This document shows positions 45,608 to 58,694 of a stretch of 64,000 nucleotides of DNA, in pieces. This DNA comes from Cephalotus follicularis (lineage: Eukaryota > Streptophyta > Magnoliopsida > Oxalidales > Cephalotaceae), in assembly GCA_001972305.1 (NCBI GenBank), contig BDDD01000062.1, positions 80,816 to 144,815 on the forward strand, read 5' to 3'. Position 1 is the first letter of the stretch; each line of letters opens with the position of its first letter. The translations under genes were made by a program, and so were the position numbers. Under the pieces are notes generated by a model. It had not been told where the DNA came from. It was given only the letters and a program-made list of their open reading frames with translations, and did not search any database.

Positions 45608-47340
45608 ATCTCCCACTAGTACTAAAGCTAGTTACCCATGTGTTTCACACACATCCCAGAAAGATTTTATCGAAGATGCTCTTCGATAAGGCTTTGGTAA
45701 AGGGGTCTGTTGTGTTGTCTTGTCCTAGACTCGCTCTACTTTGATATTTCCTCTTTCAATGATCTCTCTAATCAAATGGAAACGCCGCAATATGTGTTTA
45801 GATCTTTGGTGTGACCGAGGTTCCTTGGACTGTGCAATAGCTCCATTATTGTCATAATATAAAGATATTGGATCATTAATGGTAGGAACCACACCAAAAT
45901 CTATGATGAACCTTTTCATCCACATACCTTACTTTATAGCTTCTGATGGTTCAATGTGTACGGCCTAAGTGACTGAATCTACAGTGATTGATTGCTTGGA
46001 ACTCTTCCAACTCACTACAGCACCATTCAAAATGTATACGCAACCCGATGTAGATCTAGAATCATCCACATCTGTTTGAATGTCAGAGTTAGTAAAACCC
46101 TCCACTTTTAAACTATTTCTTACATAGACTAGGAACATATCTTTAGTCCTTTTCAGGTTCTTAAGAATGCCCTTGAATGCCTTCCAGTGACTCTCACCTG
46201 GATCCTACTAATATCTGCTAGTAACGCTTACAGTAAGAGCGATATCCAATCGTGTGCACAACATAGCATACATGATGCTTCCTATTGCAGAACCATAAGG
46301 AATATGCATCATGCGCTCCCTTTCATCTGATATCTTAGGAGACATTGATTTAGAAAGCTTAATCTCATGACAGAAAGGTAGGTAGCTTCTCTTGGAAGTT
46401 TTCATGCTAAATCTCTTTAGCACTTTGTCTATGTATAAGGATTGAGATAGTCCAAGCATCCTTTTAGGTCTATCTCTATAGACTTCGATTCGTAAGATGT
46501 AAGATGCTTCTCCCAAATCCTTCATGGAGAAGATTGTGGACAACCAATTTCTTGATTTTAGTTAACATACCCACATCATTCCCAATGAGTAGTATGTCAT
46601 CAACATAAAAAATCAAGAATACGCCTGAGCTCCCACTCAATTTCTTGTACATACATAGTTCATATTACTTTTTGATGAAATCAAACTCTTTGACCTTTTC
46701 ATCAAAATAGATGTTACAGCTCTTTGAGGCTTGCTTCAATCCATAAATGGATCGATTGAGTTTTCACACCTTGTGGTCCTCGCCACTAGATCTGAAACCC
46801 TCAGGTTGGGTCATATAGATGTTTTCTTCAATGTGTCCATTGAGGAAAGCGGTCTTCACATCCATCTGACATATCTCATAGTCATGGTGTGCAACAATAA
46901 CAAGCAAAATTCGAATAGATTTAAGCATGGTAACAGGAAAGAAGGTTTCTTCATAGTCGATTCCTCCTCTCTATTTATAGCCTTTGGCTACTAGCCTTGC
47001 TTTGAAAGTGTTAACCTTCTCATCCTCTCCAATCTTTCTTTTAAAGAGCCATTTACACCCTATGGGAACACTTCCCTCATGTGCATCTACCAAGTCCCAG
47101 ACTTGGTTGGAGTATATGGAGTCCATTTCAGATTTCATGGCTTCCAGCCATTTCTCTGAGTCTATATCCGATATAGCTCCTAGGTAACTAGTTGGATCCT
47201 GATCTATAAGATTTACCTCTTGGGTTCCCTCTATGAGAAAACTCCTGTAGTACCCATCAGGATCCTTAGGTATTTTACTATACCTTTGAGGAAGTTGTGT
47301 GTCAAAAGGTTCCACTATTGCTACAGGCTCAACTGGTTGG
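45608..47340 (-). pseudogene. C3-1 reverse transcriptase and RNase H
   Basis: On the minus strand from 47315: PDGYYRSFLIEGTQEV, EKWLEAMKSEMDS, IGCKWLFKRKIG and [10 protein letters not shown]. The catalytic YVDD is near 46600 (LIFYVDDILLIGND) in another frame. Then SMKDLGEASYIL (46540-46500), MHIPYGSAIGSIMYAML, and RNase H with YYDNNGAIAQS (45925-45725). Stops and frame changes occur every few hundred bases. Strongly similar to C3-2 and C1. Confidence 0.85.
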
Positions 47341-48245
47341 TCATTTATCTGTTAAGTAGATGAAATCTCATCTAGCTCTACACTACTTCCTCTAGATTCT
47401 TCCAATAGAAACTCTTTCTCTAGGAAAGAGGCATGTTTTGAGACAAACACTTTGTTCTCATCGGAATAGTAGAAGTAGTATCCCATAGAGTTCTTGGGAT
47501 AGCCTACAAACTTGCATTTAACTAACCTAACCTCCAAGTTATTTACTTCCTCTAGCTTGACATAAGCTGAGTAACCCCAGATCTTAAAGTAATTAAGATT
47601 AGGTTTCTTCCAAATCCATATCTCATGCAGCGTACTGGGTTGGTGTCCTGTTCAACAAATGGAGTTCCTTTCTAGGATATATCCCCAGAAAGACAGTGGT
47701 AGATCTGCATGGCTCATCATGCTTTGCACCATTTCTAGTAGGGTACGGTTTCTCCTTTTGGATACACCATTATGCTGTAGTGTTCCTGGAAGAGTCCACT
47801 GAGAGAGAATCCTATTCTCCCTAAGATAACCTAGAAACTTAGTGGAACGATATTCGCTTTCACGATCTGATCGTAGATTTTTAATAATCTTCCCAGTTTG
47901 TTTCTCTACTTCGATTCTGAATTCTTTGAATATTTCAAAGGCCTCAGACTTGTGCTTCATCAAGTACAAGTACCCATACCGTGAAAGATCATCAGTAACA
48001 GTTATGAAGTAGGAATAACCACCTCTTACCTTAATAGGCATTGGGCCCTACACATATGTGTGCACTAGGCCCAATAAATCTATACACCTCTCCCCTTGTC
48101 CGATAAAGGGTGATTTCGTCCTTTTTTCTTTGAGGCAGGGTTCACAGGTTGGAAATTATTCACTGTGAGAGATATCAAGATATTCCTCACTAACCAACCT
48201 ATGGACTCTTTTTTCACCGGTGTGACCAAGTCCACGGTGCCGAGG
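47341..48245 (-). pseudogene. C3-1 integrase
   Basis: 48041-47652 holds the core: YFITVTDDLSRYGYLYLMKHKS, the second acidic site in NLRSDRESEYRS, LQHNGVSKRRNRTLLEMVQ. The usual Glu of the third site is replaced in this copy (SKRRNRT where families have ERRNRT). 47537-47352 is the C-terminal linker (KCKFVGYPKNSMGYYFYYS). Two stretches between them carry stops. Confidence 0.82.
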
Positions 48246-48831
48246 TATGCTAGTTAATGTCATCTCTTTTTCTTTTGCTTCCTTTTTCAAATTTTAAATT
48301 AATATGCCTATTTATCATATATGACCCATTGTCAACAAAACACTCAACATACAAAATATCATTCATATAAAAATAGCAACTCTTGTCTTTAATAATACAA
48401 GTAAAGCCAACGGCTATAAGTGCAAAAATAGAAATGATGTTCTTCCGCAAGGAAGTTACAAAAAGAGTGTTCTTGAGCTCAAGGCTCTTGCTAGTAGGCA
48501 ACAAAATACAAGTAGATCCTATAGCTAAAGCTTCAACGCTTGTTCCATCAGCTACTTTCAGGTCCACTTGCCCCTTTGCAACGGTTCTACTTCCTTACAG
48601 GCCCTACACATTAACACAAATGTGTGAGGAACATCCAGCATCTAATACCCAATAAGTAGGATAACTCTTATCAAAAGACATATTTATGTGAATCATAAAT
48701 ATAAAAGGCTCACATTTGCCTTGAGGTTTTCCAATGGAAGACAAGAACTTCTTGCATTTCCTCTTCCAATACCCTGCTACACCGCAGTAAAAACACGGGC
48801 CCTTTGGAGGGGGCTCGACTAAAGTAGAGGT
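48246..48831 (-). pseudogene. C3-1 gag end and protease
   Basis: From 48831 on the minus strand: PPPKGPCFYCGVAGYWKRKC, a zinc knuckle whose His is Tyr. Then VLDAGCSSHIC, the aspartic-protease active site with Ala in place of Ser/Thr. Then KVADGTSVEALAIGS and the pre-integrase segment to 48250. Two stops follow the active site. The rest of gag, the leader and the 5' LTR lie beyond the nested C3-2, outside the window. Confidence 0.82.
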
Positions 48832-50569
48832 TGTTGGTTTTATATCAAAGTGGATAGACTAACACTTAATCTAACCCTAACTAGGTAATCCAAAAACGGA
48901 ATGGATTTCCTAAAAACAAAACCTAATGCCAATATCACTTTGATCAACACTTTGACATATCAAAGGAAAAAAAGAAGGAGAAGACAAAGATCAAAGTAAG
49001 ACTTACCCTTAGTTCTTTAACTCCTTCAATTCTTTTCAAATCACTGTCTAACTTCAAGGCCCTTTGTCAGTGACAAAGCTATGTCACCTCAAAGAGGATC
49101 AATACCAAGAGAAAAGTAAGAGAGTGTATGATAGAGACCCTTAAAATTTCGGCCAAAGCTTGTGAGAACCAAGATGAGATGCTAGTCTCACAACACTTAG
49201 TTTCTAACAAGCTTTTTAGAAATGAAGACTTGTCCATACACTTATGCAACCTTAGTATATATACCAAGTCATAAAGTGAGTTATTAACTTTGACTTCATC
49301 AAGTCAAAGTGAGATAACTTAAGTGAATGTCACATGTAATTAATCACATTAATCACATAACCTTATCTCATAGGCTTATTCAATTAAACTAATCGCATTA
49401 GTATAATTAATCAGTTCTTCAATTAATTATCCCTCTCCATTTCTCTTGAATTCTCACACTTGTATTGTGTGTGCCTCTATGAGTTTGTGATTACGCTAGA
49501 CATAGGATTAATCATAACGCTTATGATTGTCCGATTATTCATTCCTAATCTCATTAGAAACTTATAATCAAAATAAAAGAATTAAACCTTATTTTAATTC
49601 TTTATTACACGTGATTAATAATCAATTAATCTTGTTCATCCTAATGATCAACATCAACATCTAGAAATACATATTGACCCCAGGTAATATGAATATAACC
49701 TTGAATCTCGAATTACAGTTACGTGCACATACAATCCTTCTACCATAATTGCTTGAATTAAACCTAGGGCAAGGAACATGTCAGGCACTAATAGGTTATT
49801 CATTAAAATGATATCGTGGGTAATTAGCTATATCGATCAAATTAGAAACCATTTTTAATTAACTGATCTCTAATATTAGAATCATCATTCCAATACCTTT
49901 TCATCCTGGCCAGGAAATCTTACAACTAAAAACCCTATGCGTAAACTCCCTTTACTGGGAGCAGTAGATTTCATCTTGCTCACTCACATATCTCCATGCA
50001 TAATCTACCATACCCAACTAATACCTGTATACTCCTCATGGTTAGAGGATATACTTAAGTATCATTAAAGTATGATATCGTATACACAAGATATCTACTG
50101 GTGGCTCAGGTCTAAGGACCTTACACACTACTGCAATACAGGAAGCCTGTCTGGCATGTAAGTAAAACTCCATACAGGTCTTCCTACTACGAGCCACTTT
50201 AGCGAACTCATAATATAATGAGCACCCACATGTCATACAGTCACTACATGATGACTTGTGAGAACAGTCAACCTCTTCAACAAGCTGGCATACTACGTGC
50301 TAGTCTATCCGGATAACATATGTCCAAGTACATTATCCTATGACTAGGAAGGTTCTAGAATAAAGCTTATCGATGTGCTACGTCTCATTGGATGATCTCA
50401 TCATGGTCTTAATCATCAAACTTTATTCCATGGACATTCATTATATATACATATATTAATGAACAATTACCATTGATTATAATATAGAACATTCTTTATT
50501 GAACTATAATGTTTATTACAAAATATTGTTATTACACGATAACCTAGCTTGCATGACTTATCTCTAACA
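48832..50569 (-). mobile_element. C3-2 3' LTR
   Basis: A 1738-bp LTR with ends TGTTGGTTTTATA and CTCTAACA. It inserted in C3-1 gag; the left flank GAGGT (48827-48831) would be one TSD copy. A polypurine tract follows (minus strand TAGTGGAAGAT, 50570-50580). Confidence 0.88.
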
Positions 50570-51292
50570 ATCTTCCACTAGTACTAAAGCTAGTTACCCG
50601 TGTGTCTCACGCCTATCCCAGAAAGATATTTGTTAAAGACACTCTTCGATAAGGCTTTGGTAAAGGGGTCTGTTGTCTTGTCTTCTCCTAGTAATCGTTC
50701 TACTTTGATATTTCCTCTTCCAATGATCTCTCTAATCAAATGAAAGCGTCATAATACGTGTTTAGACCTTTGGTGTGACTGGGGTTCGTTGGCCTGTGCA
50801 ATAGCCCCATTGTTGTCGCAATATAAAGATATTGGATCATCAATGGTAGGAACCACACCAAGATCTGTGATGAATTTCTTCATCCACACACTTTCCTGTG
50901 CAGCTTCTGATGCTACAATGTATTCTGCCTCAATGACTGAATCTGTAGTGGTTGGTTTCTTGGAACTCTCCCAGCTCACTGCACCACCATTCAAGGTGTA
51001 TACATAACCCGATATTGATCAAGAATCATCCACATCTATTTGAAAGTCAGAGTTAGTAAAACCCTCTACTTTCAAACTATGTCCTCCATAGACTAGGAAC
51101 ATATATTTAGTCCTTTTCAGGTATTTAAGAATGTCCTTGATTGCCTTCCAGTGACTCACCAGGATCCGACTGATATTTGCTAGAAACATTTATGGTAAAA
51201 GCGATATCTGGTCGTGTGCATAACATAGCGTACATGATCCGCCCTATTGCAGAAGCATGGGAAACATGCATCATGCACTCTCTTTCATCAGA
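50570..51292 (-). pseudogene. C3-2 RNase H
   Basis: 51292-51125 has SDERECMMHVSHASAIGRIMY and LCTRPDIAF. 50994-50749 has NGGAVSWESSKKPTTTDSVI, EAEYIVASEAAQESVW and LYCDNNGAIAQANEP. Stops separate them. The chromovirus solo LTR at 51293 splits it from 53690 on; the flanking sequence rejoins cleanly at TCAGATG. Confidence 0.85.
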
Positions 51293-53684
51293 TGTAACAC
51301 CCCGCGCCCGGAGGATGTACACGTGGCATTACTCTCAATCCAATATACATTACAATGGTCGGGACTAGCAATATAAAAATGCGAAAAAACTTAAAACTTT
51401 ACAATACATGTCATGTCCGGAAGATACAATACAGTTATCTTGTAAACATTACAATAATCCATCCATGCAGTACAGTACAGTACAAATTCTGTTACAAAAC
51501 TATGCCAATTATTTCATTACAATACATCTATCAATCTCTTCAAAAAAATATTACAAGATGAACTCGGTCGGATCCAAAACGACCATGCAATTGCACCGAA
51601 TCTTCAATCCTTCTATAAACTGCTACCTGCTGCCCTACCTATGCCACACACAAAATGTACAACACAGCCCCATCCCGAAGGATGGGGTTAGCCACAAGGC
51701 TAAGCAGAAATCCCATGCAGCATGTATGCATGTACAATGTGCAATATCGAAGACAATCTATGCAATGTCAATGTGCAGTGTACAATATCAATGCATGATA
51801 TGCCAAATGCATGAATACGATTGGCGATCTAAGTATCCATATGACACTGGCCCATAACAGAGCATATGAATAGGATCTATAACGACCAATCAATGGCAGA
51901 CACTCAGTGGTGGTGTATAAAACACCCAATCAATCAATCATATCTTATAGAGCATGCGACCTCAAGTCAATACAAAGTCAGTCAATGGTAATGATCAATC
52001 CCACGGAAGGTAGTCCTTCGAAGAAGGTGGGAGAACTATCTACTATTCTCAGACTGATCAGGTCTAGAACTCGTAGATCTTCCAGCCTATGGCTGGCTCA
52101 ATACAGTCTCGATGAGCTACAATTGAGGGAGCTACTAAACCGTCAGGGAGCTACTGCCCTCAAGGGAGCATCAATCGTCAATCAATCAATATGCTCAACA
52201 GCAAGACAATACAATAAATGAAACGATTGACGAAATAGGTGGACAGAGTCAACAACCTAACATGCCGACACGAATCATAAGGTCGCTCTATAAGATTCAT
52301 ACAACACAATCAATCTGTCAGTACAATGTCAATAAGTGGTGACGTCTAATGGAGAAATGGGAAAATGCGTCCAATGTTCCTAACTTAAACTCACAACACT
52401 TATGGCTCAATCACTCAATCAATCAATCAATAGCCAATAGACGGTGATAATCAAATAACGAGATGGGAAAGAACATCTATCCAGTCAAAGAAAGTCACTG
52501 GGTCATCGTCTATGGCTCAAGTTGTCACTCTAGCAATTTATCAATTCAATCTTTGAAAACCATGGAAAACTGTGTTTCAAACGCTTGAATACCTCAAGTG
52601 AGGCGCCGGTCAAGCGATAATGTGAAAAGGAATTGAAAACTAGCTTTAAAACAGTTAAAAGTTCCATTCAGCCCGATAGGCGTCGATGTCCTTGGCCAAA
52701 GACATCGATGGGTATCGGGGCATTCCTTTAAAACTGAAGAAGGACATAGATGTCTTTCTCTGTATCTGTAGAGTTCTGGCCGAAGACGTCGATGTCCTTG
52801 GACAAAGACGTCTACGCATTTCAATAAAAATAGCCTGGAAATGCGCATCGATATTCAGCGTCGATGTCTTCTCTGGGGAGAAGAGATCCCAAGGCAAAGA
52901 CGTCGATGTCTTTGCTGCGGAATCAAAGATGTTGCATTCTAAAGCACAAGACATCGATGTCCATGGGCTGGGGATCGATGTCTTTGCTGGGCATGGTCGA
53001 TTTTTGTGCAGAAAACCAGCAAATTTCAAGTGAAAATCCATTTAAAACCCATTCTTTGAAAACCAAGGGTTAAAATCAATCTCTTAAGGTTAGTAAAACT
53101 AGTTACAACCTTCAATTTTCAATTTCAATCTTCCTAGATCAATTAGATCAAGGAAACCAATAAAAACCCTAGTTTCACAATTCAATACAATACAATCATT
53201 GAATCAATCAATTAAGCAATAGGAAATACAAGTAGAGAAGTCCTACCTATAATCAAAGCTTCAACAGTTGAGCTAACGATCGATCGATGGCCGGGAACAC
53301 TCAAGAACCGACTACTATGTTGTTCAATCCTCAAGAAAGAGACTTGCAATCGCTGTCCTTGTTGATGGAGAAGACAATCTAGAGCTGTTATGGAGAAGGA
53401 TGGAGGCTGCCCAGTAGAGAGAGAGGAGGAGAAGGATAGAGAGAGGGAGAAGAATGAGAAATGAGAGAATGAGAGTAAAGAATTGACTTATATAGTCAAT
53501 TATGCCGATTCTCCCAAGCTTTGCCCAAAATCTCGACTATACATGCATATAATCAATACAATAACAATAGGTATAGGAATACTTCAATTCAATACAATAC
53601 AATACAGTTCAATACGATACAATATGGTACAGTATATGTATGAACAGTGCTCAACAGTACAAAAAGGGAATTCGGGTCGTTACA
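51293..53684 (-). mobile_element. Chromovirus solo LTR, second copy
   Basis: Starts TGTAACACCCCGCGCCCG and ends GGGTCGTTACA, flanked by TCAGA (51288-51292 and 53685-53689). Same family as 21238-23434, but more diverged than the two LTRs of the full element. It includes the hairpin (near 51671-51690), TATATAA (minus, 53488-53494) and the palindrome array. The length is 2392 bp and no internal region is present. Confidence 0.92.
52678..52990. repeat. GTCGAC/ATCGAT palindrome array in the second solo LTR
   Basis: Copies start at 52681 and 52703 (22 bp apart) and continue to about 52985. Words have drifted towards ATCGATG, as expected for C-to-T change at methylated CG sites. Confidence 0.8.
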
Positions 53685-53689
53685 TCAGA

Positions 53690-54720
53690 TGTCTTAGGAG
53701 ACATTGATTTAGAAAGCTTAATCCCAAGACAGAGAGGTAGGTAGCCTCGCTTGGAATTTTTCATGCTAAACCTCTTTAGCACTTTGTCTACGTATAGGGA
53801 TTGGGATAGTCCAAGTATCCTCTTAGGTCTATCTCTATAGACCTGATTTCTAAGATGTAGGATACTTCTCCCAAGTCCTTCATCGAGAAACTGTGGACAA
53901 CTATTTCTTGGTTCTAGTTAACATACCTACATCATTCCCAATGAGTAGTATATCATCAACATAAAGAATTAAGAATACGACTGAACTTCCATTTAATTTC
54001 TTGTACACACATGGTTCATCTTTGTTTTTGACAAAATCAAACTCTTTGACCTTTTCATCAAAACAGATGTTCCAGCTCCTGGAGGCTTGCTTCAATCCAT
54101 AAATGGATCGATTGAGTTTGCACACCTTATGGTCCTCACCACTGGGTATTCCATTGAGGAAGGCAACCTTCACATCCATTTTCCATATCTCATAGTCATG
54201 GTGTGCAGAAATGGCAAGCAAAATCCGAATGGATTTAAGCATGGCAATAGGGGAGACGGGTTTTTCATAGTCTATCCCCTATCTCTATTTGTATCCCTTG
54301 GCTACTAGCCTAGCTATAAAGGTGTTAACCTTCCCATCCTCTCCAATCTTTGTCTTAAAGATCCACTTGCACCTTATGGGAACACTTCCCTCAGGTGTTG
54401 GAGTACATGGAGTCCATTTTAAATTTTCATGGCTTCCTGCCATTTCTCTGAGTCTATATCTAATATAGCTCCGTGATAACTAGTTGGATCCTCATCCATA
54501 AGATTTACCTTTTGGGTTCCCTCTATGAGAAAACTCCCATAGTACCTGTCAGGTTCCATAGGTATTCTACTAGACCTTCGAGGAGGTTGTGTGTTAAGAG
54601 GTTCCACTGTTGCTGCAGGCTCAACTGGTTGGTTATTTATCTGTTGAGTAGACGAAATCTCATCTAGCTCAACACTACTCCCACTAGATTCTTCCAATAG
54701 AAACTCTTTCTATAGGAAGG
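53690..54720 (-). pseudogene. C3-2 reverse transcriptase
   Basis: 54697-54419 is the linker (PPRRSSRIPMEPDRYYGSFL, SEKWQEAMKI). 54242-53901 has LLAISAHHDYEIWKMDVKVAF, SIYGLKQASRSWNICFDEKV and the catalytic LILYVDDILLIGND. It loses frame near 53900, and the remaining part runs to the solo LTR. The segment with KCKWIFKTK-like sequence near 54360 lacks about 60 bp relative to C3-1. Confidence 0.82.
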
Positions 54721-55540
54721 TGACATGCTTTGAGACAAACACTTTGTTCTCATCGGACTAGTAGAAGTAGTATCCCATAGAGTTCCTAGGATAGCCTACA
54801 AATTTGCATTGAACTAACTTAACCTCCAACTTATTTACTTCTACTAACTTTAAATAAGTTGAGCAACCCTATATCAAAAATTAATTAATATGGGGTTTTT
54901 TTCCAATCCATATCTCATATGGCATACTAGGTGTAGATTTCGTCGGTGTCCTATTCAACAGATTGAGTACAGTTTCTAGGGCATGTCCCCAAAAAGACAG
55001 TGGTAGATATGCATGACTTATCATGCTCCGTACCATATCTAATAGGGTGCAGTTTCTCCTTTCGGATACACTGTTATGTTGTGGTGTGCCTAGAGGAGTC
55101 TACTAAGAGAGAATCCCATTCTCCCTGAGATAACCTAGAAACTCAGTGGAAACATATTCGCCTCCATGATCTGATAGTAGAGTTTCAATACTCTTTCCAG
55201 CTTGTTTCTCTACTTCAATTCTGAATTCTTTGAACCTTTCAAAGGCCTCAAACTTGTGCTTTATCAAGTACAAGTACCCGTTTCGTGAGAGATCATCGGT
55301 AAAGGTTATGAGGTAGGAATAACCACCTCTCGCCTAACTAGGCATTGGGCCACACACGTCTATGTGCACTAGGCCCAATATGTCTGTAGACCTCTCCCCT
55401 TGTCCCATAAAGGGTGATTTGGTCATTTTATTTTTGAGAGAGGGTTCACAGGTTGTAAATGATTCACTGTGAGAGATATCAAGATATCCCTCACTTATTG
55501 TTGTCCAGTTCACCACCGAGTGGGTTTGGTGCCATTGCAA
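54721..55540 (-). pseudogene. C3-2 integrase joined to the first codons of gag
   Basis: Integrase pieces run from 55470 down (KMTKSPFMGQGERSTDIL, LGLVHIDVCGPMP, then broken core sequence). On the 5' side, the minus strand starts MAPNPLGGELDNNK near 55535, a gag start, and after a stop goes straight to GYLDISHSES of the pre-integrase part. Almost all of gag and the protease are missing between about 55497 and 55503. C3-1 retains that part of the region which lies in the window. Confidence 0.75.
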
Positions 55541-57820
55541 TATCTACAGATATAAATGAAAAAAAAAAGACAATTAGTATTTTTGTTCAAGTCATGTTCT
55601 CAAAACATTAAAGATTTGGTCTTTAAATCTTTAAGTATAGCCTCCCACTATTTGGTGCGAATTCCACAACCCTCAAGTATGGAAGACGGGAAACATTTAA
55701 CTTGAATAATCTCATCATAAGTTGTTTCCTATGGGTGATTGGAATCCCATAACATGTACATCAACACCTTGGGTTTACCCAACAAGTGTGATATCCCTTA
55801 TTGTTAGACAAAACTCTTTGTCAAATTTATCTCATAAAATTCCCAATCTTTGTTTTGGTCAATAGGTACTATATGCCCATGAGTTTACTCATCAAGGCAT
55901 AAGTATTCTATTTCAAGTTGAGCCCATCATTGACCATTATGGTGGACTAAAGATATTACCCTTGGGTTTACCCAACAAGGCTCCATCAATAGCCCATCAC
56001 TAATGCATATCTCATATTCGATTGATGTAAGAAAACTTATCTTAAGTAAACCTTGGGTTTACCCAACAAGTTATGAGCTCTTGACAAGGTTCCTCACATC
56101 AATAGCAATGATGGAAGGCAATGGCCGGATATGTGCTTGTGTCCGTGTTCATTATCACTTGATATTGAATTGATTAGAGGGGTTTAATGGTCTTTAAAAT
56201 TAGTCATCCTATTATTAGTGTGGTTGACAAATAAATGGCATAATATGGAGAGATCGTTGAAATCGCTTGCATGTCACATTTACGCTAAGCATGCATCTCA
56301 TACATCTTATCCTAATGGTAGTCATGGACTTTTAAACTAATGGTCTCAGCCTAGGTAGTTTATTACAATAAAGCTAATATCTCATACAAGCCATGGGCGT
56401 TAAAATATTATAATATTACATTCTTCTATCTTCTCCTTTCGTCTTCCGTCGCGACTCTCACCAACTAAACAAACTTCTTCTAATAATAAAAAATAAATTC
56501 GATTTCAAATCGAGAGACTTACAAGAGGAAGAGAGAATGTTTAAACGGATTACAAATTAGGGGTGAAGAGGCATGAAAGCCTTAATAAAAAAAATATTAC
56601 AAACACCCACCATTAAAGTAATAAAACTATCATACATTCAACACTTGAATAAAAACCATCCATCTAGCCTAAAATCCATAAACTACCATCATGTATATTT
56701 TAATTCAATCTCATTGAATATAAAAATAAAAGACAAATGTATAAGTAATTATGAGCATACAAAACAATTACCAATTCTTGGAAAAAATTTAAAAATTTTG
56801 GGTTTAGGTCACTATTCATAATGGGCCCTGGAGGTACAAGGGCCCACTAAGGATTGTGCCTTGGTTACTATTCATCATGGGCCCAAGAGGTGCTAGGGCT
56901 CGCTAAGAATTGGATCTTGATAACTATTCATGATCTAACCATTCAATTAGGGTTAGAAGTTAGGGTTAGGGTTTAGCAAAAACCCTAACTAGTGCAATGT
57001 GTCATCCATCCACACATACCACTTGTCCCTCAATACAAACCTTCATCACATGAGGTAACTTCAACCCTAAAAGTCAATATCAAATCCTAGTCATCCATCT
57101 CATGGATTGATCCAAACGCCAAAATTGAATTTTGCATAAAAATTACTTTATTAAAGTAAGACGCATGCTTTCTTAAATTAAGGAAGGTGTCACATGGCAT
57201 GTCATGACACTTATGACACACTCCATCCTCCCATTAATACAATGCATGGCTGAAATTTTGCCCCACCCTTACACACTCAACCTTCATCTCACATTTAATG
57301 TAACACTTACATCAAAATTAAATGCAACTCCTACATTTAACCATCCATTCACATTAAATATAACTTTTATACTAAAGTTTATGGACTTTACTAACTTTTG
57401 AGACATTAAAGTGAGTAAGGTAAATATTATAATATGTCTCACATATTATAAAGTTTGAGGACTTTATACATAAATGTCATAAAGTGCATTTGTTATCATC
57501 TTCATTAAGATGACTTAAGAGCTTCAAACAAACTCCATTAATTGAATTTCAAGCTCCAAGGGCCAAAAATTTTAAAGGATTTTGGGACATGGTTAAGTTG
57601 ATTTTTAAGCTTAAGTCCAAGAGAGAAAGATATTCTTAAAACACACACAATCACATTGGTGCCATCAAAAATCAAAACAAAACTCTTTTGTTCATCATTT
57701 TAATACATAAACTCATACTAACATTTAGGTCACCAAAACTAAAAAATTTTACATTAATGGAAAACTCATAACTCATACATTCATCATAACATAAACATAT
57801 ATCAAAGTGTGATCAAAGAT
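55541..57820 (-). other. C3-2 leader, with hairpin repeats
   Basis: About 2.3 kb of non-coding leader. Four copies of a CTTGGGTTTACCCAACAAG-type inverted repeat (arms TTGGGT and ACCCAA) lie near 55768, 55878, 55971 and 56053, the second more diverged (ATGAGTTTACTCAT). A GGGCCC-rich stretch near 56820-56890 repeats a phrase about a gap of 60 bp. The small ORFs (56573-56821, 57204-57401) are in AT-rich filler and unsupported. Confidence 0.65.
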
Positions 57821-57833
57821 GGCTCTAATACCA
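57821..57833 (-). promoter_or_regulatory. C3-2 primer-binding site
   Basis: The minus strand reads TGGTATTAGAGCC, the initiator Met-tRNA type with one transition, two bases from the LTR start at 57836. Confidence 0.85.
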
Positions 57834-57835
57834 TT

Positions 57836-58694
57836 TGTTGGTTTTATAACAAAGTGGATAAATTAACATTTAATCTAACCCTAACTAGCAATAAAACGGA
57901 ATGGATTTGCTAGAAAAAAAACATAATGCCAAGATCACTTTGATCAACGCTTTGACATATCAAAATAACAAAAGAAAAAGGAGAAGACAAAGATCAAAGT
58001 AATACTTACTCTTAGTCATTTAACTCCTTCAATTCTTTTCAAATCACTATCTAACTTCAAGGCACTTTATGAGCGACAAAACTAAGTCACCTCCAAGAGG
58101 ATCCACACCAAGAGAGAAGCAAGAGAGTGTATGATGGAGAACCTTAAAATTTTGGCCAAAGCTTGTGAGAACCAAGATGAGATGCTAGTCTCATAACACT
58201 TAGTTTTTAACAAGCTTTTTAGAAATGAAGACTTATCCATTCACTTATGCAACCTTAGTATATATACCAAGTTATAAAGTGAGTTATTAACTTTGACTTC
58301 ATCAAGTCAAAGTAAGATAACTTAAGTGAATGTCACACGTAATTAATCACATTAATCACATAATCTTATCTCATAAACTTATTCAATTAAACTAATCGCA
58401 TTAGTATAATTAATAAATTATCTATCTCCAATTCTCTTTCATTCTCACACTTGTATTGTGTGTGACTGTATGAGTTCATAATTACACTGGATATAGGATT
58501 AATCATAACGCTTATGATTATACAATCATTATTTCCTAATCGCATTAGAAACTTATAATCGAAAAAAAAGAATTAAACCTTATTTAAATTTTTTATTACA
58601 CGTGATTAATAATAAATTAATCTCGTTCATCCTAATGATCAATATCGACATCTAGCAATGCATATTGACCCCCAGGTAATATGAATATAACCTT
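57836..58694 (-). mobile_element. C3-2 5' LTR, left part
   Basis: Matches 48832 onward from TGTTGGTTTTATA. The solo LTR at 58695 interrupts it after ATATAACCTT. The rest continues at 61436. Confidence 0.88.
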
